Source: Persicitalea sp963803495 (GTDB lineage: Bacteria > Bacteroidota > Bacteroidia > Cytophagales > Spirosomataceae). Taken from it: a stretch of 64,000 bases of DNA. The position numbers and the translations under genes were made by a program. Where the stretch lies: positions 558,001 to 622,000 of the forward strand of contig CAWDMP010000002.1 in assembly GCA_963803495.1 (NCBI GenBank). The letters are read 5' to 3'. How positions within the stretch are numbered: the stretch's first letter is position 1; each line of letters starts with the position of its first letter. Below are positions 19,648 to 28,513 of this stretch, piece by piece. The notes below the pieces were generated by a model. It did no database searches. It had not been told where the DNA came from and saw nothing but the letters and a program-made list of their open reading frames with translations.

Positions 19648-21081
19648 TTACTTGTAAAAACTATTTTGGATAAGGGCCGAGTTCTGCGCCATGACGTCTT
19701 CACGAATAGGCCACAGCAGGTTCGCCGGATCCTCGATATTGTCTATTTTTTCCAGCGCCACGCCGTTTCTAACCAAATCAAACCACCTTTTGCCCTCGGC
19801 GGCCAACTCCACGTACCTCTCTTGTAAAATTGCTGCTTTGAGCTCTTCCTTGGTTGTGGCCGTCGTATTGGAAAGTCCCGCGCGGCTTCTGATTCGGTTC
19901 AAGATGACGATAGCCTCATCGGGCTGATCGAGGGCATTGAGCGCTTCGGCCCTTAAGAGCAGTATATCGGCCAGGCGGTAAAAGATGATGTTGGCATCGA
20001 GAAACATCAATTGGTTGGTACCCGTGGGCGTCCCAGGGTATTTCAGGAAGCGGGGAGCCTGGGTATCCAGGTTAAAAGTAAAATATTTCAGCCGGAGATC
20101 GTTCGGTTCTGCGGCAGCCAGAAACTTCTCAGAAATGGCCAGGCGGTCAAAATTATTGAGGGGTAACGCCAACGTCAGGGCAGCCGGGGCATGGGTGCCG
20201 CCGCCGCTGTTGGGATCTTGCAGTTCGTTGTTTTTGACATCGAATTGCAGCTCGAAGATGCTCTCCTGGGTATTTTTGGTAAAAAACAGCGAAGAATACT
20301 GCGCCGCTGGTAGCAAAGCATACAAACCGTTGCCGATCACCGCGTCCGCCGCCGCTACTGCTTTCTGGAAATAAGCCGCTCCGCCGCCTTCCAACTGAGC
20401 CATCCACAGAAAAACATCGGTTTGCAGGGCCTTGGCCGCCCCCTTCGTGGCCCGGCCCCTGGTTTCGATCCCACTGGTGTAGGAGGTGGGCAGCAGGGTG
20501 GCGGCCATTTCTAAATCCGCCTCGATCAGGGCAAACACTTCGGCTTTGGGACGGCGGGGTATGTCGAAATTGGCGGAAGCCGAGCGGAAAGGCTCCGTCA
20601 CCAGGGGTACATCGCCCCAGATTCTGACCGCGTAATAGTAGCTGATGGCGCGGGCGAAGTAGGCCTCCCCGAGGTATTGGTTCCGCTTGCTCTCGCTGAT
20701 GCCGCCGATGCCTTCCAAGTTGGTCAACATCAGGTTCGCCCGATTAATGATTCTGTACAGCGGTTGCCAAGTGCCGAAGGTCGTGGAGGCAGAAAGACGG
20801 TTGTCCAGCACTTCACCGAGGGCCGAAACCACGTTGCCCTGGGTTCGGCTGAAAACATCCGCCCGCACTTCCCCCCAGACCGACATCCAGATCAAGCCGC
20901 TCTGCATTCCGTCGTAGAGGGCGATCGCGGCAGATTCTGCGTCATCGGGCGTTTGCCAAAAGTTTTCCTGAGAAATCTCACTAACGGGCTTCAAATCCAG
21001 CACCTCGCAGCTACTCGACCACAGCAACATAGTGCCGATGAGCAGTGACTTGACCGTAAAAATCGTATGGTTCTTTTTCAT
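19648..21081 (-). CDS. SusD/RagB family outer-membrane lipoprotein (cassette 2)
   Basis: A 477-residue protein with a lipoprotein signal (SLLIGTMLLWSSSC). The SusD pattern is clear: YDGMQSGLIWMSVWGEVRAD, the N-terminal helical region with LYRIINRANLMLTNLEGIGG and YLGEAYFARAISYYYAVRIW, then NIIFYRLADILLLRAEALNA and QERYVELAAEGKRWFDLVRN in the C-terminal half. It should cap the cassette 2 SusC receptor on the cell surface and bind oligosaccharide. It lies 45 nt after that susC and 16 nt before the fasciclin gene, all in one direction. Complete, no anomalies. Substrate unknown. Confidence 0.93.
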   Translation of the reverse strand: MKKNHTIFTVKSLLIGTMLLWSSSCEVLDLKPVSEISQENFWQTPDDAESAAIALYDGMQSGLIWMSVWGEVRADVFSRTQGNVVSALGEVLDNRLSASTTFGTWQPLYRIINRANLMLTNLEGIGGISESKRNQYLGEAYFARAISYYYAVRIWGDVPLVTEPFRSASANFDIPRRPKAEVFALIEADLEMAATLLPTSYTSGIETRGRATKGAAKALQTDVFLWMAQLEGGGAAYFQKAVAAADAVIGNGLYALLPAAQYSSLFFTKNTQESIFELQFDVKNNELQDPNSGGGTHAPAALTLALPLNNFDRLAISEKFLAAAEPNDLRLKYFTFNLDTQAPRFLKYPGTPTGTNQLMFLDANIIFYRLADILLLRAEALNALDQPDEAIVILNRIRSRAGLSNTTATTKEELKAAILQERYVELAAEGKRWFDLVRNGVALEKIDNIEDPANLLWPIREDVMAQNSALIQNSFYK

Positions 21082-21126
21082 TAGGATTGTTGTTTTTTCT
21101 TCACAAAACTTTGATAGAAAGATTTC

Positions 21127-24100
21127 TTAAAAACCCAGATTGACGCCAAATATGATGCTACGGGCGAGCGGGTAATATCCGTTGTCGATGCCGTACTGGA
21201 TGGAGCCTCCGTTGGCGTTAGAAGAAGTGGAAACCACCTCAGGGTCGAAGCCCTTATACTTGGTGAATGTCCTCAGGTTTTGTACCGTCGTGTACAGTCG
21301 GGCGCTTTTTATCTTGATTCTGCTGAGCAGGCTCGGGCTGAAATCATAACCCAGGGTTATATTCTTGATTCTCAAGAAAGAACCGTCTTCCACCCAATAG
21401 CTCGAATTATCCCGGTTATTTTTTAATGCGTCTCCTCGAATCACGCGGGGAACACTGGTGATGTCACCCGGTTGCCGCCACCTATTCAATACATCGGTGC
21501 CGGGGCCTCCCGCGTTGCCCAGTCGGTGGCTGTCGCGGTCGCGCCGGGCCAGGTTGAACAAATCGTTGCCGTAAGAAAAATTCATGAATACGTTCAACGT
21601 AAAACCCTTATAGGAGAAATTATTGGAAAATCCACCCGTAAAATCAGGGTTAGCGTTGCCAATAATCACCCGGTCGCTGTTGTTGATTACATTGTCCCCG
21701 TTCACATCCCTGAATTCCACGTCACCCCCCTGATAGAGGGCACCTGTGCGGCTGTCCAGCCTGAGGTTATTGACGTTGTCTTCGTTGGTGGGGAATACCC
21801 GGAGGTACTCAAACCCGTAAAAGGTGCCGATGGCCTCCCCTTCCCGCAGCACGGCCAGTCCGGTCAGGATATCTTCCCCTTCCGGCAGTTTGACGACCTT
21901 GTTACGGTTGAAGCCCATGTTAAAGGAAGTTGACCATTTCAAAGCCCCCGTCAGATTGTTGGTATTCAGCCCAAATTCAAATCCTTTGTTTTGGATCTTC
22001 CCCAGGTTGACCAAGGCGGAACTGTAACCTGAAGAGGCGGGTAAGGCGACGGCAAACAACAAGTTGTCGGTGTTTTTGACGTAGTAATCGGCCACCAGCG
22101 ATATCCGGTTTCTCAGGATTGTAAGGTCCATCCCGAGATCGAACTGAGTAGTGCTCTCCCAGGAGAGTTGGTCGTTGGGAAGTCCGTTGCCCGCCGGAGC
22201 AATCCCGCCTTTCCCTAGGTAGTCGCTGCCCGTGAAATACAGTCCCTGGGCCACAAAATTGGCGATTTCCTGGTTTCCAGTCACCCCCAGGCTGGCCCGC
22301 AATTTGAGGTCTTTGATGGCCGAAATATTTTTCATGAATTCTTCGTCCGATACCCGCCATCCTACGGAGGCGGAAGGAAAGAAGCCAAAACGCTTTTCAA
22401 GGCCAAATCGGGAGGATCCGTCGTAACGAGCGGTGGCGGAAAGAATGTATTTCCCCAAAAAATCGTAATTGGCTCGGGCAAAGTACGACTGTATGCCATT
22501 GCTGGTTTCCGAGGTGGACACATCGTCCTTCTGCGCCCCGGCGTTTAGGGTGGGCACCAGGTCGGTGGGTGATAAGGACGTGCTGCCCGATATCCTTTCC
22601 TGGGTATTTTTCTGCTGGCTGAAACCAAGCAGGATGTTCAGGTTGTGTTGTTCGTTGAGCGTTCGGGTGTAGGTCAGCCAGTTCTCGTTGATCCAGCCCA
22701 AGTCCTGAAAATAGCGGACGGCGGCGGTTCGTTGTGCTCCACCAAAGGAAAAAATGGTGGAGGGAAAAAATTGGTCTTCCTTCATGGACAATAAGTCCAG
22801 CGCGATGGAAGAGCGGAAGGTAAGCCCTTCGATGAGATCCAGTTCAGCGTACAAATTGCCGATGATCCGATTGGTGGCGGCTTTCTGATTGGAATTGACC
22901 AAACTGGCAATCGGCGAATTAGGTACCACGTTTCCCTGCTCGTCGTAAGGCGACTCCACCGGAAAGCGAGTCAGCGTACGGTAGATGACCCCGCGCGAAA
23001 AAGCGGGGCCTTCGCTGATTCGGTTGGTATTGGTGTTGCTGAAAGTAAAGGTGTTACCCACCCGAAAATTCTTGGTGGCCTTGTATTCTACGTTGGCCCG
23101 AGAGGTGAATCGTTTGAACTGGGAATTTTTCACGATTCCGCTCTGGTCGAAGAACCCGGCACTGAGAAAATAGCTAAGTTTCTCCTCCCCTCCGCCAATG
23201 GACAGCTCATAGTTGCTGATCGGCGCGGTCTCGAACAGCGCATCCTGCCAATAGAAGTCATTGTTGTAAAATGTATTCAGGGAGTCGGTTTCGCGGGAAT
23301 CAGGGGCGATTGCCTGCACGCTGGTAGGACTCGTGGATGTAGTCACGGAACTGCGCCGCGTTGACCTGGCTCAGGGTTCGGGTGATCTGCTGCGCGCCGG
23401 TGTAGTAGTTGAGTTTGATCGAGGGTGCCCCGGCTTTCCCCCGCTTGGTCGTGATGAGTACCACCCCATTGGCGGCCCTGGCACCGTAGATGGAAGTCGC
23501 GGCCGCATCTTTGAGGATTTCGATGGAAGCAATGTCGCTGGGGTTGATGTCCGCCAGGGCGTTGGAACCAGCCCCGCCATCGGCCAGACCGGAAAAGTTT
23601 CCTGATTTGATGGGTATGCCATCCACGACGTACAAAGGTTCGTTGCCGCCTTGCACGGAGGTGTTGCCGCGTATCCTGACCGTCACCGCGCCACCGGGCT
23701 GTCCCGATCCCTGGGTCACCTGCACGCCCGCCGCCCGGCCCTGCATCATGTTGTCGAGGCTGGCGCTGGGCAAGTTCTCAATCTCCTCGGATTTGATAGA
23801 AGAAATGGCACTGGTAATCTGCCGCCGGGATTGCTCCCCGTAACCGATCACCACCACTTCGCTCAATGCTTTGGTGTCCGTTTGCAAGCTTACATTGATT
23901 TGGGTTCGGTTACCTACTAGGCTTTCCTGTGATTCGTAACCCACGAAAGAAAACACCAGCACGGCATTTTCATCAGGCACGGCTAAGGAATATTTGCCAT
24001 TCTGATCCGTCGTCGTTCCCCGCTGCGTTCCCTTCACCAGAATACTCACGCCCGGTAAAGCTGCGCCGTTTTCGTCGGTGACGGTGCCTCTGATGGTTTG

Positions 24101-24518
24101 GTCAACAGGTTGGATCGATTTCCAAAGCGGACTTCGGAATCGCACTCTGCGCCTCCCGTTCCCGCCGAAGTAGGATTCGGTTATCGGAGACAGTGTAGCT
24201 CACCGAAATAGGTTTGAGCAGGGTATTGAGCACCCAGTCCAGTTTACGATCGATGGCGGTGAGGCTAACGCGTTGGCGGGTGTCGATGACGCTCGAACTA
24301 TACACGAACTTTACGTCCGCCTGCTTCTCGATCATCCGAAACACCTGCTTCAACTCTATATTTTCCACGCTTAGCGTGACGCTCCGGTTCATCGCTTCCT
24401 GCCCAAAGATGGGGTGGGCGCGTGCGAACCCGCACAGCAAAAAGCCCAGCAAGAGCTGATTGAAGCCCATTCGGAATGTTGTCCACAGTAGGTTGGGGAA
24501 TCGTATATTTCTTTTCAT
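21127..24518 (-). pseudogene. SusC/RagA TonB-linked receptor, two frameshifts (cassette 2)
   Basis: Three overlapping frames together make a SusC of about 1,125 residues. 24102-24518 holds the signal peptide and STN domain (VTLSVENIELKQVFRMIEKQ). Near 24,115 the frame shifts to VDQTIRGTVTDENGAALPGV, then the TonB-box region (EVVVIGYGEQSRRQITSAIS) and plug (AATSIYGARAANGVVLITTK). Near 23,315 it shifts again to PDSRETDSLNTFYNNDFYWQ and stays open through the whole barrel to the stop. The STN domain means it should signal to the FecR 33 nt upstream. Only two breaks in 3.4 kb is far fewer than in cassette 1, so a functional gene with sequencing errors is plausible. Confidence 0.88.
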
Positions 24519-24551
24519 ATCGATAAATTTTAAAAGGTTTATATTTAAGCC

Positions 24552-25556
24552 TTATTTACAGCCCAGCCCGGAGATAAATATTGTAGTACCCCTGACTTCG
24601 AAGCGGGCACCGACCGAGGCACAGAGAAAGTCCAGTTGCTTGTACATAGGCAGCCCGTTCAGGTCACCAGTGAAAGCACAACCGTTGACCGCCGGATTGG
24701 CCACCACGATCTCTACTCCGTAGGCTTTCCCGATGCGGGCCAGCACAGTCGCCACGGTAGCTTCATCGAACTGAAATTCAACTATCGGTGGGTCTGGCAC
24801 GACGAGCCTGGGAGCGTCCACAATGCCCGGCCGGATGGTTTTCAGTTCCGGGTCGAAAAGTACCTTCTGATTGGGGGTCAGGATTACCCCATCGAATTTC
24901 TTGGCCTCCCCGGAGACATTGGCGTACACCGACACCCGACCCGTCTTGACGGACACCTCGATTTTTTTACCATCGGGTTGGGGTTTGATGTAAAAACTGG
25001 TTCCGAGCACCTCGGTGACCAAACCGCCTGAATGCACCAGAAAGGGTACTTCTTCGTTGCGCCGAATGTCGAAAAATGCTTCCCCCATCAAGTATACAGT
25101 GCGCGTCCCGGTGCCGTAGTCTTCATCGGCTACGATACTGGCGTTTTTCCCCAGTACCACGACGCTGCCGTCGGTTAGAATTACTTTCTGGCTCGATCCA
25201 GCCACGTTTCTGGTTTCGGTTCCGGGTTTGTGGGCCGCGACAAGCGAAGAATCAGGTTGATTGTTCCGGGAGGTGAAGTAGTACCCGACCATCACCATCA
25301 GACAGGCCGCCGCCACTGCCCATACCCAGCGCGGCAGTCGACGGACGATGGGTTCCGTCGCTGAAATCTCCGACTCGAGTCGCAGCCACAGGCGAGACTC
25401 TATGTTTTGTGCCTCAGCTTCTCTTTCCAGCCCGCTCTCGCCAGTAGTAGACTCCAGGGCGCGGGCCGCCCATTTTTCCAGCAGGGTAGTTTCCTCGGGG
25501 GTACATTCCCCCCGCAGGTATTTTTCCGTAAGAAGATCGAATTCTTGGATGGTCAT
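24552..25556 (-). CDS. FecR-type anti-sigma factor (cassette 2)
   Basis: A start at 25556 (MTIQEFDLLTEKYLRGECTP) is preferred, 10 nt after the sigma stop; an ATG 12 codons upstream would overlap the sigma gene. The N-terminus is the cytoplasmic sigma-binding domain. The transmembrane segment WVWAVAAACLMVMVGYYF follows near residue 90, then the FecR domain (SSQKVILTDGSVVVLGKNAS, YLMGEAFFDIRRNEEVPFLV) and the C-terminal DUF4974-like part (VEFQFDEATVATVLARIGKA). It is intact, about 334 residues. It should transmit the state of the SusC STN domain to the sigma factor encoded just upstream. Confidence 0.92.
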   Translation of the reverse strand: MTIQEFDLLTEKYLRGECTPEETTLLEKWAARALESTTGESGLEREAEAQNIESRLWLRLESEISATEPIVRRLPRWVWAVAAACLMVMVGYYFTSRNNQPDSSLVAAHKPGTETRNVAGSSQKVILTDGSVVVLGKNASIVADEDYGTGTRTVYLMGEAFFDIRRNEEVPFLVHSGGLVTEVLGTSFYIKPQPDGKKIEVSVKTGRVSVYANVSGEAKKFDGVILTPNQKVLFDPELKTIRPGIVDAPRLVVPDPPIVEFQFDEATVATVLARIGKAYGVEIVVANPAVNGCAFTGDLNGLPMYKQLDFLCASVGARFEVRGTTIFISGLGCK

Positions 25557-25566
25557 TCGTGAGTTA

Positions 25567-26124
25567 TTAATTATCGGAGTGAAAACTACCAAGGTGTTTC
25601 CGCATCATTTTCAGGGATTTGGTGATGTGGTATTCGACCGCTTTTTCCGTAAGGTCCATGCGGGAGGCAATGGCCTTGACGGGTAGTTGGTCGAGTTTAC
25701 TCAGACGGAAGATGGTCGCCGTTTTTTCCGGCAGCTGGCCCAGGACGGATTCAATGGCCGCCGCCAGATCGTCGGCATCGATGATGGCCTCGGTCTCGAA
25801 GGTTTCATCCACCAAATTCAGTAGTTGGTACTCGCGGTATTTGCGGAGACTGATCTGCGACTTGATGGCTTTATTTGTGAGGTTGCGCGTCGCGATGAAG
25901 AGGTACACCTCGAGGTTTTGGATGCGAGCCTGGCCCCGATTCTGCCAAAGGCTCAGCATCAGGTCATGAAGGACTTCTTCGGCCTCTTCTTTGGAGCCCA
26001 ACTGCCTGAAAACAAATCCATACAGCTTCCGCCAGTATCTGCGGTAGATAACCTCAAAGGCAGCTTGATCGCCGCTCTGCATGAGGTCAACCAGTAAGTC
26101 GTCAGTGGGGTCTGAATGCTGCAT
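25567..26124 (-). CDS. ECF RNA polymerase sigma factor (cassette 2)
   Basis: A 185-residue ECF sigma factor. Region 2: FEVIYRRYWRKLYGFVFRQL and EEAEEVLHDLMLSLWQNRGQ. Region 4: VLGQLPEKTATIFRLSKLDQ with helix-turn-helix PVKAIASRMDLTEKAVEYHI. Unlike the other three sigma factors here, it has no hydrophobic C-terminal tail, ending KMMRKHLGSFHSDN. It leads cassette 2, with the anti-sigma gene 10 nt downstream. The start is the first ATG of the frame. Upstream lies a 445-nt gap containing a decayed sulfatase fragment; I found no clear -7 element there. Confidence 0.94.
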   Translation of the reverse strand: MQHSDPTDDLLVDLMQSGDQAAFEVIYRRYWRKLYGFVFRQLGSKEEAEEVLHDLMLSLWQNRGQARIQNLEVYLFIATRNLTNKAIKSQISLRKYREYQLLNLVDETFETEAIIDADDLAAAIESVLGQLPEKTATIFRLSKLDQLPVKAIASRMDLTEKAVEYHITKSLKMMRKHLGSFHSDN

Positions 26125-26235
26125 AACTGGGGAGTCTTATTGCGTGGAGGTTCGCTTTGCGGACAATATCCCTAAAAATACTTTTACTTTTTTTTAGAAA
26201 AATGCCAGTATATGCTTCTCCTCCTCGCTATCTTC

Positions 26236-26516
26236 CTATCTCAGTTCGATAAAACGGCCGCCACGCTGTACGTCGAATCCGCCGTCCACTTTACGTTTAC
26301 CGTCGGAGCCATTTGCGTAGCGGATGTAGCGGTAGTCGTTGGTCTTGATCGCGTGGTTGTTGCGGCCTCAGTTAGTGATGGCTGGGTGCGGGCAATTGAT
26401 TTTTGGAGCGTCCAGCAACGGATACAGGTTACGCGTCTCCATTTTTTTTGGGGGAACCAGCCCACTCAGATCGGTCAGGGTGGGGTAAATGGAAAATAGC
26501 TCGACGGGCGCCTCCT
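26236..26516 (-). pseudogene. Sulfatase C-terminal remnant
   Basis: Translating the minus strand gives APVELFSIYPTLTDLSGLVP, then NLYPLLDAPKINCPHPAITN, an in-frame TGA, and GRNNHAIKTNDYRYIRYANG. This is the region near the C-terminus of iduronate-2-sulfatase-type enzymes; compare VELQDVYPTITDW, LLPLLDNPKLKWDHPAIT and IRTERWRYSVW in the intact sulfatase at 57582-58991. The N-terminal three quarters, including the catalytic Cys motif, are missing, and the tail after RYANGS is out of register. It is the only content seen in the 445-nt gap between the cassette 2 sigma gene and the plus-strand gene at 26570. It is a true relic, not a functional gene. Confidence 0.75.
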
Positions 26517-26569
26517 GCTATTTCCGAAGACAGTAATTCAACCTGAAAAACAGCTTTGACTAGTTCTAT

Positions 26570-28321
26570 ATGAAACAATGTGAAATGAGCTTTTCAAAAA
26601 GAGGTTTTTTTGAACTGGTGGTATTTTTTACAGTGAGTGCTTTCCTCTCCGGCTCTGTTCAAAAATCAAATCGCCCGGCAGGAGATGTTGACAATGGCGG
26701 CCTTGTGTTACCCGGTGGGTTTGAAGCGGTGGTAGTGGCAGATAGTATTGGCCGGGCCAGGCATCTGGCCGTGAACAAGAATGGAGACATTTATGTGAAA
26801 CTTACCTACGCAAAGCAAGATTCCGGAAACGTAGCCATCAGAGATAGTAACAACGACGGCAAAGCTGACCAGATCGCCTATTTCGGCGACTACCAAGCCG
26901 AGAGCGGTTATGGCCCAACCGCCATGAAACTTTACAATGGTTCCATTTATTTCAGTACCAAGGGTGCGGTATACAAGCAGAAATTGACCCCGGGCAAACT
27001 GGTACCCGAAAGCAAAACAGAGCTGGTACTTACCGACAACTACATAAGTGAACACATTGGCAAATCGCTGGCTTTCGACGACGAGGGACACATGTACGTC
27101 AATTTTGGGTCGATCAGCAATAATTGCCAGGTAGATAACAGGATTCCCGAAAGCCCTGGTCAATATCCGTGCGCCGAACTGGCCGAACACGCCGGTATAT
27201 GGAAATTTGACGCTAACAAGCTCGGTCAAACCCAAAAAGACGGGGTTCGGTATGCTACCGGACTCCGGGACGGGATCGCTATGGACTGGAATCATGCCAC
27301 GAATACTTTATTCGCGCTCGAACACGGAAGAGACGCACTCCATCAACATTGGCCAAGTCTTTATTCGGAATGGGAGAGTGCCATGTTACCGTCCGAGGAA
27401 TTTTTTGAAGTGAAAGAAGGAATGAACGGCGGGTGGCCTTATTACTACTATGACCAACTGCAAAACAGAAAAGTAGTATCGCCGGAATACCGGGGTGTCG
27501 ATCTGACAAAAGAAGTGGAGGCACCCGCCAATCCCATAATGGGCTTCCCGGGACATTGGGCGCCCAATGATCTTTTCTTTTATACCGGCGATCAATTCCC
27601 TGACCATTATAAAAACGGCGCTTTCATCGCATTTATGGGATCAGCCGGGCGCGCCCCGTACCCACAATCAGGGTATTTTGTTGGTTTTGTTCCTTTCAAA
27701 AACGGTCTACCGTCTAGCTCTTGGGAAGTATTCGCTGACGGATTTGCCGGGAAAGAGATAATTGTGAGTTCATCCGAGGCAGCTCATCGCCCGATGGGGA
27801 TAGCGATGGGGCCGGATGGCTCCCTGTACATTAGCGATAGTGTCACAGGAAAGATATGGCGAATCATGTATAAGGGAAGTAAAGCGCTTTTTGGAACGGA
27901 TCAGTTGGCAAAAATGGAAAAGCGCAAGATGCTGACCCACCTCAGGACTCCTGATAAGATCAGAGATAATCTTGCCGAAGAGATAGCCAATGAAGGTCAA
28001 AAAATCTATAACGTTTATTGCGTTTCGTGCCACCAACAAGATGGAGCGGGAGACGGAAGTCGATATCCCCCCTTGGGGGAATCGGACTGGGTGACGGGAG
28101 ATAAAGACAGGCTGATCACCGTGTTGTTAGAGGGCCTCAAAGGGCCGATTACCGTAAATGGAAAGCGCTACGACGGCGAGATGCCCAAACATGACTTTTT
28201 GAGCGATGTTGATATTTCCAAAGTAGCCACCTACCTCCGGCTGAATTTCAAAAATAACGCAGGTGCCATTCATGAGAAAGAAGTGGCTAACCTCAGGAGC
28301 AAATTGAAGGACAAAAAGTAA
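26570..28321 (+). CDS. Sorbosone dehydrogenase-like propeller protein with C-terminal cytochrome c domain
   Basis: A 583-residue exported protein. The first 430 or so residues form a PQQ-type six-blade propeller as in L-sorbosone/soluble glucose dehydrogenases: GGFEAVVVADSIGRARHLAV, ATGLRDGIAMDWNHATNTLF, HRPMGIAMGPDGSLYISDSV. The C-terminus is a class I cytochrome c: heme motif CVSCH near residue 484, and Met in DGEMPKHDFLSDVDISK near residue 536 as the likely axial ligand. Such proteins oxidise sugars in the periplasm and pass electrons to the respiratory chain. It is one of only two plus-strand genes, followed 192 nt later by a beta-helix protein. The start may be ATG at 26570 or 26585. PQQ use is inferred from family. 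Confidence 0.85.
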   Translation: MKQCEMSFSKRGFFELVVFFTVSAFLSGSVQKSNRPAGDVDNGGLVLPGGFEAVVVADSIGRARHLAVNKNGDIYVKLTYAKQDSGNVAIRDSNNDGKADQIAYFGDYQAESGYGPTAMKLYNGSIYFSTKGAVYKQKLTPGKLVPESKTELVLTDNYISEHIGKSLAFDDEGHMYVNFGSISNNCQVDNRIPESPGQYPCAELAEHAGIWKFDANKLGQTQKDGVRYATGLRDGIAMDWNHATNTLFALEHGRDALHQHWPSLYSEWESAMLPSEEFFEVKEGMNGGWPYYYYDQLQNRKVVSPEYRGVDLTKEVEAPANPIMGFPGHWAPNDLFFYTGDQFPDHYKNGAFIAFMGSAGRAPYPQSGYFVGFVPFKNGLPSSSWEVFADGFAGKEIIVSSSEAAHRPMGIAMGPDGSLYISDSVTGKIWRIMYKGSKALFGTDQLAKMEKRKMLTHLRTPDKIRDNLAEEIANEGQKIYNVYCVSCHQQDGAGDGSRYPPLGESDWVTGDKDRLITVLLEGLKGPITVNGKRYDGEMPKHDFLSDVDISKVATYLRLNFKNNAGAIHEKEVANLRSKLKDKK

Positions 28322-28326
28322 GGAAG

Positions 28327-28508
28327 GGTGAATTGATGTAAAACTGACTCATTCTCACGCCGGGCGGCCGGTGCCGTTGAAAATTAACAGTAAATCTAGA
28401 AATAGCCAGGCGTGGCACCCCGGTAGGGCGGACCGTTAATAGACGAATAGCGGTGAAAAGCGCCCCGCCCCGGAGGGGCCGGCCCCTTTCTTTACAGACC
28501 AATTCACT
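28327..28508. repeat. GC-rich hairpin element with short terminal inverted repeats
   Basis: Starting six bases after the stop of the sorbosone-dehydrogenase-like gene, about 180 nt are bounded by the inverted pair GTGAATTG (28328-28335) and CAATTCAC (28500-28507). Inside are CGGGCGGCCGGTGCC opposite GGCACCCCGGTAGGGCGG, then GCCCCGGAGGGGC (28467-28479) and the palindrome AGGGGCCGGCCCCT (28474-28487) followed by TTTCTTT. The last hairpin could end transcription of the upstream gene. The overall design resembles interspersed palindromic repeats of Bacteroidota; copy number cannot be judged from one window. Confidence 0.45.
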
Positions 28509-28513
28509 CATCT

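Noticed and set aside
26212..26499. A 95-codon plus-strand frame in the intergenic gap
   Set aside because: It is the antisense of a sulfatase relic and has no protein-like features.
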